From NCBI RefSeq assembly GCF_001310895.1, contig NZ_BAZS01000003.1, forward strand, positions 62,001 to 126,000: a DNA stretch of 64,000 nt. The letters are read 5' to 3'. Positions within the stretch are counted from its first letter, which is position 1. Every line of letters begins with the position of its first letter. The notes beneath the pieces were generated by a model. The model did no database searches and had not been told where the DNA came from. It was given only the letters and a program-made list of their open reading frames with translations. This document shows positions 1 through 9,115 of the stretch, one piece after another. This stretch comes from Virgibacillus halodenitrificans JCM 12304. GTDB taxonomy: Bacteria; Bacillota; Bacilli; Bacillales; Amphibacillaceae. The translations under genes were made by a program, and so were the position numbers.

Positions 1-1248
1 GTCACTGGGTTTGTAAAGAATGGGATAACAGATTGGGTCATAAATGGGACTGTTAATAAACATGATTTTGAACAAAAGTCTCAATCACTTCTATTACCGA
101 TCGGGCTTACATTATTAGGTATTATTCTTTTAGCAGTTATTGCTTCGTTTATTATAACAAAGCGGATTACAAAGCCAATTAAAAACTTGCAAAATACGAT
201 GAAGGAAGTCGAGAATGGGGATTTTCTTGCACATGTTGAAATAAACAGGCAAGATGAGATCGGACAATTATCTGCTAGCTTCAGAAATATGGTACAACAA
301 ATGAGAGAAATGATGACGAAAATTTCTACTATTTCTGTACAAGTTTCGGAGGCATCACAAACATTAGTGAAAAGTGCTGAAGAAAACACCTCTGCTGCTA
401 ATGAAGTTGCTGTAACAATGGAAGAAATAGCTTCAGGAGCGACGAGTCAGTCAGAGCTAATGGAACAAAACACAATAGCAACAGACCAATTATCAACAAT
501 AATAAACCAGTTTAGCTCACAAAATATAAAGATTCAAGAAGAGTCTAAGTCAATGAATCTAGCATCAGAACAAGGATTGAAAACAGTCGATATTTTAAAG
601 GACCAATCTAATCGTACAGAAAAAATAACGAATGACGTTGTTCAGGCAATTCACTCGCTTGATAACCGGTCTGCAAGTGTTTCAGAAATAATTGGTAAGA
701 TTTCGGGTATTGCAAGTCAGACCAATTTGTTAGCATTAAATGCGGCAATTGAAGCAGCTAGAGCAGGCGAAAGTGGAAGAGGTTTTGCAGTTGTTGCTGA
801 TGAAGTAAGGAAGCTGGCTGAACAATCCGAACACGCGCTTAAAGATATCTCTGATATTATTGCTAAAATGCAGGAAGAGACAAAGCATACAGTTGATCTA
901 ATTGATGAAACGAGTGAAGTTATTCAATCCCAAACAGATGCAGTTAGCAAAACGGAACAGGCATTTCAAGATATTAATAAATCAATTCATGTAAACAGTG
1001 AGATGCTCCTGTCTACAATAAGTCTTATGGATGAAATGGTGAACCAAGAAAAAATTATTGCAGACAATACGCGAAACAATGCTTCCATAAGTCAGGAAAC
1101 GGCTGCTGGGACAGAGGAAATATCAGCTTCTGTGGAAGAACAGACAGCATCTATGGAACAATTAAACCAACTTGCAGGCCAACTGGATAGATATTCAAAA
1201 AATATGCAAGAAGAATTAAGGCAATATAAAATTAAAGAAAAAAGCTAA
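1..1248 (+). CDS. Methyl-accepting chemotaxis protein, 5'-truncated by the window edge
   Basis: The reading frame is open to base 1, so only the C-terminal 415 residues are seen. A short extracellular remnant is followed by a membrane segment at visible residues about 31-54, a HAMP region beginning KRITKPI, and a long helical signalling domain. The hairpin tip that contacts CheA/CheW is intact, including [18 protein letters not shown] and [17 protein letters not shown]. Family knowledge: such receptors pass a ligand signal across the membrane to the CheA kinase and are adapted by methylation. The ligand cannot be inferred because the sensor domain lies outside the window. The first internal ATG at 187 is within HAMP and is not a plausible start. 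Confidence 0.95.
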   Translation, partial: VTGFVKNGITDWVINGTVNKHDFEQKSQSLLLPIGLTLLGIILLAVIASFIITKRITKPIKNLQNTMKEVENGDFLAHVEINRQDEIGQLSASFRNMVQQMREMMTKISTISVQVSEASQTLVKSAEENTSAANEVAVTMEEIASGATSQSELMEQNTIATDQLSTIINQFSSQNIKIQEESKSMNLASEQGLKTVDILKDQSNRTEKITNDVVQAIHSLDNRSASVSEIIGKISGIASQTNLLALNAAIEAARAGESGRGFAVVADEVRKLAEQSEHALKDISDIIAKMQEETKHTVDLIDETSEVIQSQTDAVSKTEQAFQDINKSIHVNSEMLLSTISLMDEMVNQEKIIADNTRNNASISQETAAGTEEISASVEEQTASMEQLNQLAGQLDRYSKNMQEELRQYKIKEKS

Positions 1249-1252
1249 CCTT

Positions 1253-1291
1253 TAAGAGAGCTATTGCTATAACAATGGCTCTTCTCTTTTT
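1253..1291 (+). terminator. Rho-independent terminator after the first chemoreceptor
   Basis: An imperfect hairpin pairing AGAGAGCTATTG with CAATGGCTCT is followed by a T-rich stretch just after the stop codon. Confidence 0.7.
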
Positions 1292-1374
1292 ATGGCTAGA
1301 ATTGGTTCTTTCCATAAAAGAATATTTTCTATATAATTACATCAAGATCGATGTTAGTTGGAGGACACTTATTG

Positions 1375-2016
1375 ATGAAAAAGCTCGTAATAGTTACAGA
1401 ATATGGTTTAATGTGGGAAGGGATTCGTCTTACTTTAGCAGAAGCATTGGGGAATGAAATCCATATACAAGTTATCACAAAACAAAATGCCCCCTTGTCA
1501 GGTGGTACTATAGATGCGGATTTACTTCTTCTAGATGTGGGTGCAAACGATGATCAATTGTCATATTGGTTAAAAAATTTCGAGTCAAAGGATATAAAAA
1601 TTATTGTATGGTTGGTTGAGATACATAAGCAATTACTTTTAAAATTATTTCGACAAAAATTGAATGGATATCTTTTTGGAGAAATGGAAATGAATGATTT
1701 ACTTACAGCTCTGCGAACTATCTTAAAAGGAAAACAGTATATTCACCCCGAGCTATCCCCTATATTACTGGAGGAGTACATTTACTTAACAAAGGGAGGA
1801 AAAGATAGGCCGATTGGTATTCTAACGAAACAGGAATGGAAGGTTCTAGAAGAAATTTCTCGTGGGAAATCGAATCAGGATATAGCTAAAGATTTATATA
1901 TATCTTCGTATACTGTAAATAATCATGTATCATCTATTTTAAAAAAGTTGCATGTATCTGATCGAACAAAAGCTGCCTTACTTGCTGTGCAAAACAAGTG
2001 GGTGGAGCTCCACTAA
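1375..2016 (+). CDS. Orphan LuxR/NarL-type response regulator with atypical receiver
   Basis: A 213-residue protein with an N-terminal receiver-like domain (about 1-120) and a C-terminal LuxR-type helix-turn-helix (about 148-210). The HTH contains LTKQEWKVLEEISRGKSN and TVNNHVSSILKKLHVSDRTK. A phosphoacceptor-like Asp is present in LLLLDVG. The usual acidic pair near the N terminus is replaced (VTEYGL), and the usual Lys of the GYLLK motif is absent (GYLFGE). ATG 1375 is preferred over the in-frame ATG 1351 because GGAGGA at 1360-1365 sits 9 bases upstream of it. No sensor kinase gene is adjacent. It resembles the DegU/ComA class of regulators, but the target genes are unknown. It may act without phosphorylation. 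Confidence 0.85.
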   Translation: MKKLVIVTEYGLMWEGIRLTLAEALGNEIHIQVITKQNAPLSGGTIDADLLLLDVGANDDQLSYWLKNFESKDIKIIVWLVEIHKQLLLKLFRQKLNGYLFGEMEMNDLLTALRTILKGKQYIHPELSPILLEEYIYLTKGGKDRPIGILTKQEWKVLEEISRGKSNQDIAKDLYISSYTVNNHVSSILKKLHVSDRTKAALLAVQNKWVELH

Positions 2017-2032
2017 CCATATGCATAAATGA

Positions 2033-2066
2033 AAAAACGTCTCCTATTAGAGGGAGACGTTTTTAT
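2033..2066 (+). terminator. Rho-independent terminator
   Basis: AAAACGTCTCC pairs with GGGAGACGTTTT around a 7-base loop and runs into T5. Confidence 0.9.
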
Positions 2067-2108
2067 TAGGCTTGATTTATCTTAATATTACATCTTTTGC
2101 ATATAAGC

Positions 2109-2135
2109 TTTATATTTAAATTAATTTCCCGATAA
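2109..2135 (+). promoter_or_regulatory. Possible sigma-D (SigD) promoter of the second chemoreceptor gene
   Basis: CCCGATAA at 2128-2135 resembles the SigD -10 element GCCGATAT. A poor -35 match (TTTA at 2109-2112) lies 15 bases upstream. The gene is of a type usually read by SigD in Bacillus, but the -35 is weak, so this is only suggestive. Confidence 0.3.
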
Positions 2136-2180
2136 ATAGTATGTAATACATATAGAAGTTATGACTACAGGGGGTCAATT

Positions 2181-3878
2181 ATGAAGAAATTAATTAACTT
2201 TAAAAGTATAAAGGGTAAAATACTGTTTGGCTTTACGATCGTATTTATTTTATTGCTATTATTGGGTATAGCAAATATAAATTCAATTAACAATACGAAT
2301 GGAAAAATAGATGAAATGGTAAGCGGCGAATATGAACCATTAATCGTTGATAAAGAAATGATTATTAATATGCAACACCGTACTTCACTGCTTCGCGGGT
2401 ATTTGTTGTATGGTGATTCTTCCTTAAAGGATGAATTCAGTAATGGTGTTGAAGAAGCGATTGAACTTGAAAATAAACTACTTGAAGTTAGTAACGATAA
2501 AAAAGCAGCTCAACAAATTTTGGATAAAAAAATGGAATGGGGAACACTTACAGATCAAGTAATAGCTGCATATGAAGATGGTAACGAACAGCGAGCACTA
2601 GACCTTATGGCAAGCATGGTCAGACCTCTGGAAACTGAAATAACAGGTGATCTGACAGCATTATCAGACAAGAGGGAAAGTAATGCTAATGAAACTAAAA
2701 ACAGTGTTCTCAGATACGGAAAGTTAAATTTAATGGGCACGACTATTATTACTGTACTCGCAATTGTTTTTGGGGTGATTGCAGCATTAATGACAGCAAA
2801 TAGCATCAAAAAACCGATTGTTGCTGTGAAAGAAAGAATGAATCGGATAGCTGAAGGAGATTTGACAGACCCAGCCATGGAGGCAACAACAAGAGATGAG
2901 GTTGGTGACCTGATTCTTGCGACAAATCAGATGAGTGCAAATACAAAAGAACTTCTTGCACAAATAAATATAGTTTCAGATTCTGTTTCTTCCCAAAGTG
3001 AAGAATTGACACAAGCTGCGAGTGAAGTGAAAGCAGGGACAGAGCAGGTAGCAATAACAATGGAAGAATTAGCAACAGGTTCTGAGACACAAGCGAATAG
3101 TGCAAGTGACTTATCTGAACACATGAATACATTTTTGCAGAAAGTAGAAGAAGCTAATAAAAATGGAGAGAATGTAACTAACTCTTCCAATGAAGTACAG
3201 AAAATGACAGATGAAGGCACTGAACTGATGAAAACCTCTGCAAGTCAAATGGCTAGGATAGATGATATGGTACAGGATGCCGTTACGAAAATGAATAATT
3301 TAGATAATCAGTCGCAAGAAATATCTAAGCTTGTCGGAGTAATCAAAGCAATAGCAGACCAAACAAATTTGTTGGCATTGAATGCAGCAATTGAGGCAGC
3401 GCGTGCAGGAGAGCATGGAAGAGGCTTCGCTGTCGTAGCTGACGAGGTTCGTAAACTTGCCGAACAGGTTACTGATTCCGTTTCGGATATTACAGGTATT
3501 GTTAATGATATTCAACAGGAATCTACAAATGTTGCTGAATCGTTAAAGAACGGCTATACAGAAGTCGAACAAGGCACAGCACATATGAAGAAAACAGGAG
3601 AAACTTTTCAAAATATAAGTAGCGCTATAAATACAATGATAGATAACATGAAAACAATTACTGGAAACTTAGAAGATATTACTTCTGGCAGTCAAAAGAT
3701 GAATGGAGCAATTGAGGAGATTGCTTCCGTTTCAGAAGAAGCTGCGGCAGGTGTCGAACAAACAGCTGCCTCTGCTCAACAGGCTAGTGGATCAATGGAG
3801 GAAATCGCTGGTAGTTCATCCCAGTTAGCAAGCATGGCAGAAGAATTGAATAGCCTTGTAGCGCGTTTTAGATTATAG
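2181..3878 (+). CDS. Methyl-accepting chemotaxis protein with four-helix-bundle sensor
   Basis: A 565-residue receptor starting behind an AGGGGGT ribosome binding site. Topology is TM1 at about 14-33, an extracellular helical sensor at about 35-183 of the 4HB_MCP type, TM2 at about 184-206, a HAMP domain at about 207-260, and a cytoplasmic coiled-coil signalling domain to the end. The conserved tip around residues 389-428 reads [18 protein letters not shown] then [18 protein letters not shown]. Helices on both sides are rich in Glu and Gln pairs typical of methylation sites. It is a stand-alone gene with its own terminator. No ligand can be assigned. It is distinct from the truncated receptor at the window start, though their signalling domains are close relatives. 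Confidence 0.95.
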   Translation: MKKLINFKSIKGKILFGFTIVFILLLLLGIANINSINNTNGKIDEMVSGEYEPLIVDKEMIINMQHRTSLLRGYLLYGDSSLKDEFSNGVEEAIELENKLLEVSNDKKAAQQILDKKMEWGTLTDQVIAAYEDGNEQRALDLMASMVRPLETEITGDLTALSDKRESNANETKNSVLRYGKLNLMGTTIITVLAIVFGVIAALMTANSIKKPIVAVKERMNRIAEGDLTDPAMEATTRDEVGDLILATNQMSANTKELLAQINIVSDSVSSQSEELTQAASEVKAGTEQVAITMEELATGSETQANSASDLSEHMNTFLQKVEEANKNGENVTNSSNEVQKMTDEGTELMKTSASQMARIDDMVQDAVTKMNNLDNQSQEISKLVGVIKAIADQTNLLALNAAIEAARAGEHGRGFAVVADEVRKLAEQVTDSVSDITGIVNDIQQESTNVAESLKNGYTEVEQGTAHMKKTGETFQNISSAINTMIDNMKTITGNLEDITSGSQKMNGAIEEIASVSEEAAAGVEQTAASAQQASGSMEEIAGSSSQLASMAEELNSLVARFRL

Positions 3879-3889
3879 AAATGCAAGGG

Positions 3890-3924
3890 AGCGGAAGCCA
3901 CAATACTGGTCTTCCGTTTTTTTG
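3890..3924 (+). terminator. Rho-independent terminator
   Basis: GCGGAAGCCA pairs with TGGTCTTCCG, followed by T7. Confidence 0.85.
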
Positions 3925-4164
3925 GGCTAAAAGACTCTATACAATTAAATTTAAAACTAGTATCATATTTAACAGTAAGTTTTGGTTTCGAACTTTGTTA
4001 AAATGGGAATAATATGCTGGGAAGATAAATAATTTATTTAAGTGAGCTAAGTATACTACTGAACTTGTATTCTTTTACAAGTAGTCTTTGACTTTCATAG
4101 ATGTTTGGGTGTATACTTATGTATCGTATTAACTAAGTATAAAAAAATATGAGGTGAATGAAAA

Positions 4165-6195
4165 GTGAAGAAATTTTTCTCTTCGAAGATGGGATTCTTC
4201 GCGATTGCTGTAATTTTATTATGGATTAAAACGTATATAACATATAAAGTTGAATTTAATTTAGGTGTAAGTGGAGCAATGCAAGAGTTTCTACTATTTA
4301 TTAATCCGCTTAGTTCAGCGTTAATTGTGCTGGGGATTGCCTTGTTTGCTAAAGGAAAAAGAGCTGGAATATGGATTATTGCTCTTGAAGCAGTCCTAAG
4401 TTTTATTTTGTATGCTAACGTTGTTTTCTATCGTTTCAACAGTGACTTTATTACAATCCCAACATTAATGCAAACAAGTAACTTTGGTAGCATTGGTGGA
4501 AGTATTGCTGATTTGACTGCAGGACATGACGTCTTCTATTTGTTTGACATCATTCTGTTGATTGCTCTATTTGTGTACTCACGTAAGAAATGGCAGCCAA
4601 CTCGGATGAAAATTCGCAAGCCATTAGCAGTATTAACTGCAGGAGCAATAGCATTCACGGTGAACCTTGGCTTAGCTGAGGCAGATCGTCCACAGTTGTT
4701 GGAACGGACATTTGATCGTAACTATGTTGTGAAATATCTTGGTGCATATAACTTTATGGTTCATGATGCAATACAAAGTGCAAAAACTTCTACACGAAGA
4801 GTACTTGCAGACAGTGACGATATAACAGAAGTAGAAAACTATACGAAATATAAATATGCTGAACCTAATGCCGAGTACTTTGGTAAAGGAAAAGGTAAAA
4901 ATATTATTAAAATTCACCTTGAATCCTTTCAATCGTTTTTGATTGATTATGAATTACATGGTGAAGAGGTTACACCATTCTTAAACAAGCTTGTTCATGA
5001 TCAAAGTGAGGACTTCACATATTTTGATAACTTTTTCCATCAAACAGAGCAAGGTAAAACAGCTGATGCTGAGTTGATTATGGATACCTCCTTATACGGG
5101 CTTCCACAAGGTTCAGCCTTTGTAACGAAGGGGACGAATACGTATCAATCACTACCAGCAATTCTGGGACAACAACAGGATTATACAAGTGCTGTCTTCC
5201 ACGGGGATAACAAATCTTTTTGGAACCGTGATGAGGTATACAAACATTTAGGAATAGATAAGTTTTATGATGCAAGCTATTATGATATGAGTGAAGAAAA
5301 CATCATTAACTATGGTTTAAAGGATAAGCCATTTTTCAAAGAGTCTATGCCTATACTTGAGGATATGGAACAGCCATTTTACGCACATATGATGACATTG
5401 ACCCACCATCATCCTTATTTAATTGATGAGGAAGATGCTAGTATTGACCCTGCAGAAACTGGAGATGGTTCTGTAGACCGTTATTTCCAAACTGCTAGAT
5501 ATCTTGATGAATCATTAGAACAATTCTTTAATGATTTAAAAGAAAAAGGTCTATATGAAGACTCAATTATAATGATCTATGGAGACCATTATGGTATTTC
5601 TGATAATCATAATCGTGCTATGGAGGAAATTACCGGAGAGGAAATTACTCCTCTGAAAAATGCAGATTTGCAACGTGTGCCATTTATGATTAAAGTTCCA
5701 GGGGTAGAAGGACAGGGAATAAATCATGAGTACAGTGGTCAAATTGATGTAATGCCAACAATGCTTCATTTACTAGGTATCGATGCACGTGACTATATTC
5801 AATTTGGTACAGACTTATTTTCTGAAGATCATAAAGAGTACGTTCCTTTCCGTAATGGAAACTTTATGACTGATGAATATAGCTATATTGATGGTAAGTT
5901 TTATGATAGCAAAACGAAAGAAGTCATCGAGGAACCAACAGAGGAAATGCAGAAGATGAAAGAAGAGGTTCTACATGAACTTGAACTTTCAGATGAAGTA
6001 CTGTATGGTGACCTATTACGTTTCTATACACCTAATGAGGTTTGGGAGCCAGTTGACCCAACAGAATATATTTATGGTAAGGAATACGATGAAGATTATG
6101 AAGAACCAGTAGTAGAGCAAGAACCAGAAATGAAAACAGATAATGAAGTAAACCGTAAGCAGGATGATACTGATACGAAGGAAGAAACAGAATAA
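4165..6195 (+). CDS. ltaS: Lipoteichoic acid synthase, LtaS family
   Basis: This 676-residue membrane enzyme polymerises glycerol phosphate from phosphatidylglycerol onto a glycolipid anchor on the outer membrane face. Five hydrophobic segments fill roughly residues 1-185, followed by an extracellular sulfatase-fold domain. Expected manganese ligands and nucleophile are visible: Glu253 (HLESFQS), Thr299 (QGKTADAE, the residue that carries the glycerol-phosphate intermediate) and Asp474-His475 (YGDHYG). LTHHHPY gives further active-site His. The start is GTG with GAGGTGAAT upstream. The C-terminal 40 residues are an acidic, probably disordered tail. Bacilli often carry several LtaS paralogues (LtaS, YfnI, YqgS, and the primase YvgJ); the Thr and overall length support a true synthase, but which paralogue is not certain. 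Confidence 0.9.
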   Translation: MKKFFSSKMGFFAIAVILLWIKTYITYKVEFNLGVSGAMQEFLLFINPLSSALIVLGIALFAKGKRAGIWIIALEAVLSFILYANVVFYRFNSDFITIPTLMQTSNFGSIGGSIADLTAGHDVFYLFDIILLIALFVYSRKKWQPTRMKIRKPLAVLTAGAIAFTVNLGLAEADRPQLLERTFDRNYVVKYLGAYNFMVHDAIQSAKTSTRRVLADSDDITEVENYTKYKYAEPNAEYFGKGKGKNIIKIHLESFQSFLIDYELHGEEVTPFLNKLVHDQSEDFTYFDNFFHQTEQGKTADAELIMDTSLYGLPQGSAFVTKGTNTYQSLPAILGQQQDYTSAVFHGDNKSFWNRDEVYKHLGIDKFYDASYYDMSEENIINYGLKDKPFFKESMPILEDMEQPFYAHMMTLTHHHPYLIDEEDASIDPAETGDGSVDRYFQTARYLDESLEQFFNDLKEKGLYEDSIIMIYGDHYGISDNHNRAMEEITGEEITPLKNADLQRVPFMIKVPGVEGQGINHEYSGQIDVMPTMLHLLGIDARDYIQFGTDLFSEDHKEYVPFRNGNFMTDEYSYIDGKFYDSKTKEVIEEPTEEMQKMKEEVLHELELSDEVLYGDLLRFYTPNEVWEPVDPTEYIYGKEYDEDYEEPVVEQEPEMKTDNEVNRKQDDTDTKEETE

Positions 6196-6198
6196 AAT

Positions 6199-6230
6199 GA
6201 AAAAAGCACCTCTTATGGAGGTGCTTTTTA
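6199..6230 (+). terminator. Rho-independent terminator of ltaS
   Basis: AAAAAGCACCTC and GAGGTGCTTTTT form a strong stem with a short loop and T run. Confidence 0.95.
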
Positions 6231-6284
6231 CATTTCAGTATTTAAGAATTGCTCTATATTATTTTCCTGAAATTTAATACATAA

Positions 6285-6830
6285 TAAAGATAAACTACGA
6301 CGTAACTAAGAATATAGAGGCTGCGTAAATTGCCGCTACTGGGAAATATTCCGCTTTCCGCGGGCGGCTGATGAGCTTCCTCACGCTACGCGTTCGGGGA
6401 TCTCATCGTGGCCTCTCCTCCCGCAGGAGTCTCCATATTTCCCCTTCGCTACTATTTCCTATTATATCTACGAAAAAAATTGCGTTCGCATACACCCAGA
6501 ATGTGCTGTGTACAAATTGATTGTAGTGGAGGGCGGCAATCTAAGAACGCCACGTCCTGTGGCAACGATTGCATGACCAACGTCCTGTTGGCCCGCGACT
6601 CCTGCCGGAATAGCATGAGGCGAAGACCCTGGACGGAGCGTAGCGGAGGAAGCGGCTGAGGCCATGCCGAGCGGCAAAGAAGACACTGTGAGGTTACGAA
6701 CAGATGTCGCGCTTGTACCCGGAGGTGTGAAAGCGTCCGCATGCAACGAAAATCAATGGGGCACTTCTCCTCAAATATTTCACTGAGTTTTTCATCAATA
6801 AATTTACGTCGCATTTTCCTCCAACTACGT
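6285..6830. repeat. GC-rich structured intergenic repeat, long copy
   Basis: This stretch is clearly more GC-rich than its surroundings and has no convincing gene. The ORFs through it are low-complexity frame shadows. The part at 6341-6443 can fold on itself: GGGAAATAT pairs with ATATTTCCC at the ends, with CCGCGGG/CCCGCAGG and GATGAG/CTCATC inside. A shorter copy lies in inverted orientation at about 48779-49036. The shared blocks are the end around AATATAGAGGCTGCG (6310-6325), the CGCGGAAAG/AATATTTCCC block, GGCATGGCCTC, CGACATCT, and TTTCACACCTCCGGG. I read it as a dispersed noncoding repeat of Bacillaceae type, possibly a non-autonomous mobile element. No transposase or clear target-site duplication was found. 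Confidence 0.7.
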
Positions 6831-7069
6831 ACTGAGGCCAGTTAATTTCCTTTTCAATTGAAGTAGAGTTAAGATGTTGGCTTATTAAAATTAAAGATAT
6901 ATAATTTTCCATTCCATCTAATATCCTCTCTGTCACAAGCATCATGCTATTCAGTAATGCTTCTTAAAGGCATAGGGACTTATATTATATAGTTCACAAA
7001 TTTGTAACATTTACGCATGTTAATAAATAAATACTTTAAATGGTAAATAAAGAATTATATACGTCTTTA

Positions 7070-7140
7070 TTCGACAAAAGTAGAAGCAATCTTACAGGTA
7101 ATTGGTTAAATAAGGGAATAGGGAGACTGCTTTCGACATA
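7070..7140 (+). promoter_or_regulatory. Two Spo0A-box-like sites
   Basis: TTCGACAAA at 7070-7078 is the exact reverse complement of the 0A box TTTGTCGAA. TTCGACATA at 7132-7140 differs at one position, and a degenerate TATCGAA follows at 7143-7149. They lie upstream of the small ORF at 7307. A possible TTGACT/TTATAT promoter with 17-base spacing sits just downstream (about 7160-7190). Confidence 0.45.
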
Positions 7141-7306
7141 TTTATCGAACGATGCTTCTCTTGACTCTTATGTCATAATAGATTTATATCTATTTGAGAA
7201 ATAGGTATAAATAACTAAGGAAGGAGGCAGACAGCCTAATTTATAAACATTACAGAGAAGGTATACATCAATAGATTAGATTATAGATGCTAAGGGAGAT
7301 GTAGCC

Positions 7307-7552
7307 ATGTTGAAAATCATTTCTGCGAATAAGAATGTCCGCTTTATAGAAAATAGATCTATTATACAAAAAGATTTCCAAATTTGTTCCAACGTGTTCT
7401 TTGTAACTAGCCTGCTCTATTCTCATTCATGTGTAAATGACTTACATAAAGAACCATGCTTTTATTTTGAGCCAATGCTTTTAAGTAAAGTTAAGCAGAT
7501 GGAAGTATTATTACCCATGGTTCCATGCACATCAGGAGAAGAACATAAATAA
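7307..7552 (+). CDS. Hypothetical protein, 81 residues, doubtful
   Basis: The ORF begins 8 bases after a good AAGGGAG ribosome binding site, and the region upstream carries two Spo0A-like boxes. Those are the only arguments for it being a gene. The product has no recognisable domain, no signal peptide and no clear hydrophobic segment. It has four Cys and a mixed composition. I do not recognise the family. A perfect 22-base palindrome starts 5 bases after the stop codon. It could equally be noncoding, and a homologue search in related genomes would decide. Confidence 0.4.
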   Translation: MLKIISANKNVRFIENRSIIQKDFQICSNVFFVTSLLYSHSCVNDLHKEPCFYFEPMLLSKVKQMEVLLPMVPCTSGEEHK

Positions 7553-7557
7553 ACATG

Positions 7558-7579
7558 AAATATTTCCTAGGAAATATTT
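7558..7579. repeat. Perfect 22-bp palindrome
   Basis: AAATATTTCCT is followed directly by its reverse complement, with no loop, 5 bases after the stop of the ORF at 7307. It is not a normal terminator because there is no loop and no T run beyond the arm. It could be an operator or a recombination or insertion site. Confidence 0.6.
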
Positions 7580-7890
7580 TGTAAATTCTTGGCTATATAA
7601 AAGGGACGTTGTTAAGTTAAGTACATGTCCCTTACAGCCAGCCTCCAGTTTCCTCTATTCATCTTCTTTGAAAAAACTTCTTTTACTTGTAGTTTGTAAC
7701 TTTTAAAATACCAATCAAATGAGTTATCTATTATGCTGCAAGCACTGTTACGTAGATTAACAGTAAGATACTTTTTCTTTATCTCATTGCGAAATTCCTA
7801 AAAACATCTCCTTATCTAAGGGAATTCTTTCTCTTCTTTAAGACACTTATGCTATATTAATAAATAGGATTTTGGAAGGGAGATACAAGA
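7580..7890. other. Intergenic stretch without a gene
   Basis: AT-rich. The only structure seen is a weak hairpin, AAGGGAC (7601-7607) with GTCCCTT (7627-7633), without a T run. No promoter upstream of the MFS gene at 7891 was convincing. Confidence 0.5.
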
Positions 7891-9114
7891 ATGGAGCTAC
7901 ATCAAAATACAAAACAATATGATAAGACTTATCGGGTGTTATTATTTATAGGAATAATTGTAGTAGCATTTAATTTACGTCCTGCTATTACATCTATTGG
8001 CCCATTAATCGGTATAATTAGAGACGATGTAGGCTTGTCGAATTGGAGTGTAGGATTATTAACCAGCCTGCCATTGATCGCTTTTGCAATTATGTCACCA
8101 ATCGTTCCCAGGTTAGCTAACCGCTATACAAATGAACGCATTATGATGGTTGGTTTAATTCTCTTAGCTATTGGTATTTCGGCACGGTCGATTTCATTAA
8201 TTTCTTTATTATTTGCGGGAACACTGTTTGTAGGATTAGGAATTGCAATATGTAACGTACTTTTGCCAGGGGTTATAAAAGATAAATTTCCGGCCAGAGT
8301 AGCTTTGATGACAAGTTTGTATTCTACAGCCATGGGAATCTTTGCTGCGGCAGCGTCTGGGTTGAGTATCCCAATTGCTACCGGAATGGGGTTAGGATGG
8401 AAACTAGCTTTATTAATATGGAGTCTGCCAGCTATTACCGGTATTTTTATATGGGTTTATTTGAATAAAAATAATAATAAAGAACAAACAGAAGAGATAA
8501 ATTATATTAATCCATCAGAGAATCGTATGTGGAAATCACCATTAGCATGGCATGTTGCTGCGTTTATGGGATTGCAGTCTTTTTTATTTTATGTAACGAT
8601 TTCCTGGCTGCCTGAAATTTTACATGATTATGGTATGGATATCGCTCATGCAGGTTGGATGCTGTCCATGATGCAGTTTATTGGTTTACCTGCAAGCTTC
8701 TTTGTCCCAGTAATAGCAGGCAAATTTAAATCACAACGTCCGATAGTAATTGTAATGGCTTCATGCTCGGTGATTGGATATAGTGGATTATTGCTGGGGA
8801 ATTCTTATGTAATGTTAGTTATAAGTACAGTTATAATTGGTATTGCATTGAGCGGAACGTTTGCTTTAGCACTTGCATTTCTGGGGATGCGAGCAAAAAA
8901 TGCTAAACAAGCTGCAGAATTATCAGGAATGGCTCAGGCGCTTGGGTATGTATTGGCTGCAGCAGGTCCAATATTTATTGGCTATTTATATGATTTGACG
9001 CACCTCTGGGCAATACCTTTAATAACTTTAATTATTATTGCTTTAATGGTAATGGCCTTTGGATTAAGTGCCGGACGCGACGTATATGTATTAGACGGAG
9101 AAAGCCAAAATTAA
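7891..9114 (+). CDS. MFS transporter, CynX/NimT family
   Basis: A 407-residue protein with about 12 hydrophobic segments. Near the N terminus is the motif NLRPAITSIGPLI, characteristic of the CynX/NimT branch of the major facilitator superfamily (cyanate and 2-nitroimidazole transporters; YycB in Bacillus subtilis). The start follows GGAAGGGAG. The next MFS gene begins one base after this stop codon, so the two are almost certainly cotranscribed and translationally coupled. The substrate cannot be read from sequence; members of the family carry small organic anions or export drugs. Confidence 0.85.
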   Translation: MELHQNTKQYDKTYRVLLFIGIIVVAFNLRPAITSIGPLIGIIRDDVGLSNWSVGLLTSLPLIAFAIMSPIVPRLANRYTNERIMMVGLILLAIGISARSISLISLLFAGTLFVGLGIAICNVLLPGVIKDKFPARVALMTSLYSTAMGIFAAAASGLSIPIATGMGLGWKLALLIWSLPAITGIFIWVYLNKNNNKEQTEEINYINPSENRMWKSPLAWHVAAFMGLQSFLFYVTISWLPEILHDYGMDIAHAGWMLSMMQFIGLPASFFVPVIAGKFKSQRPIVIVMASCSVIGYSGLLLGNSYVMLVISTVIIGIALSGTFALALAFLGMRAKNAKQAAELSGMAQALGYVLAAAGPIFIGYLYDLTHLWAIPLITLIIIALMVMAFGLSAGRDVYVLDGESQN

Positions 9115-9115
9115 T

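Noticed and set aside
6408..6945. Overlapping ORFs on both strands through the GC-rich repeat (83-120 residues)
   Set aside because: They arise from the structured repeat. Parts of the translations recur in the second copy in different contexts, and no protein-like composition or consistent ribosome binding site is present.
6196..7306. Search for a transposase or integrase linked to the repeat
   Set aside because: No DDE or recombinase motif in any frame. The element is at most non-autonomous.
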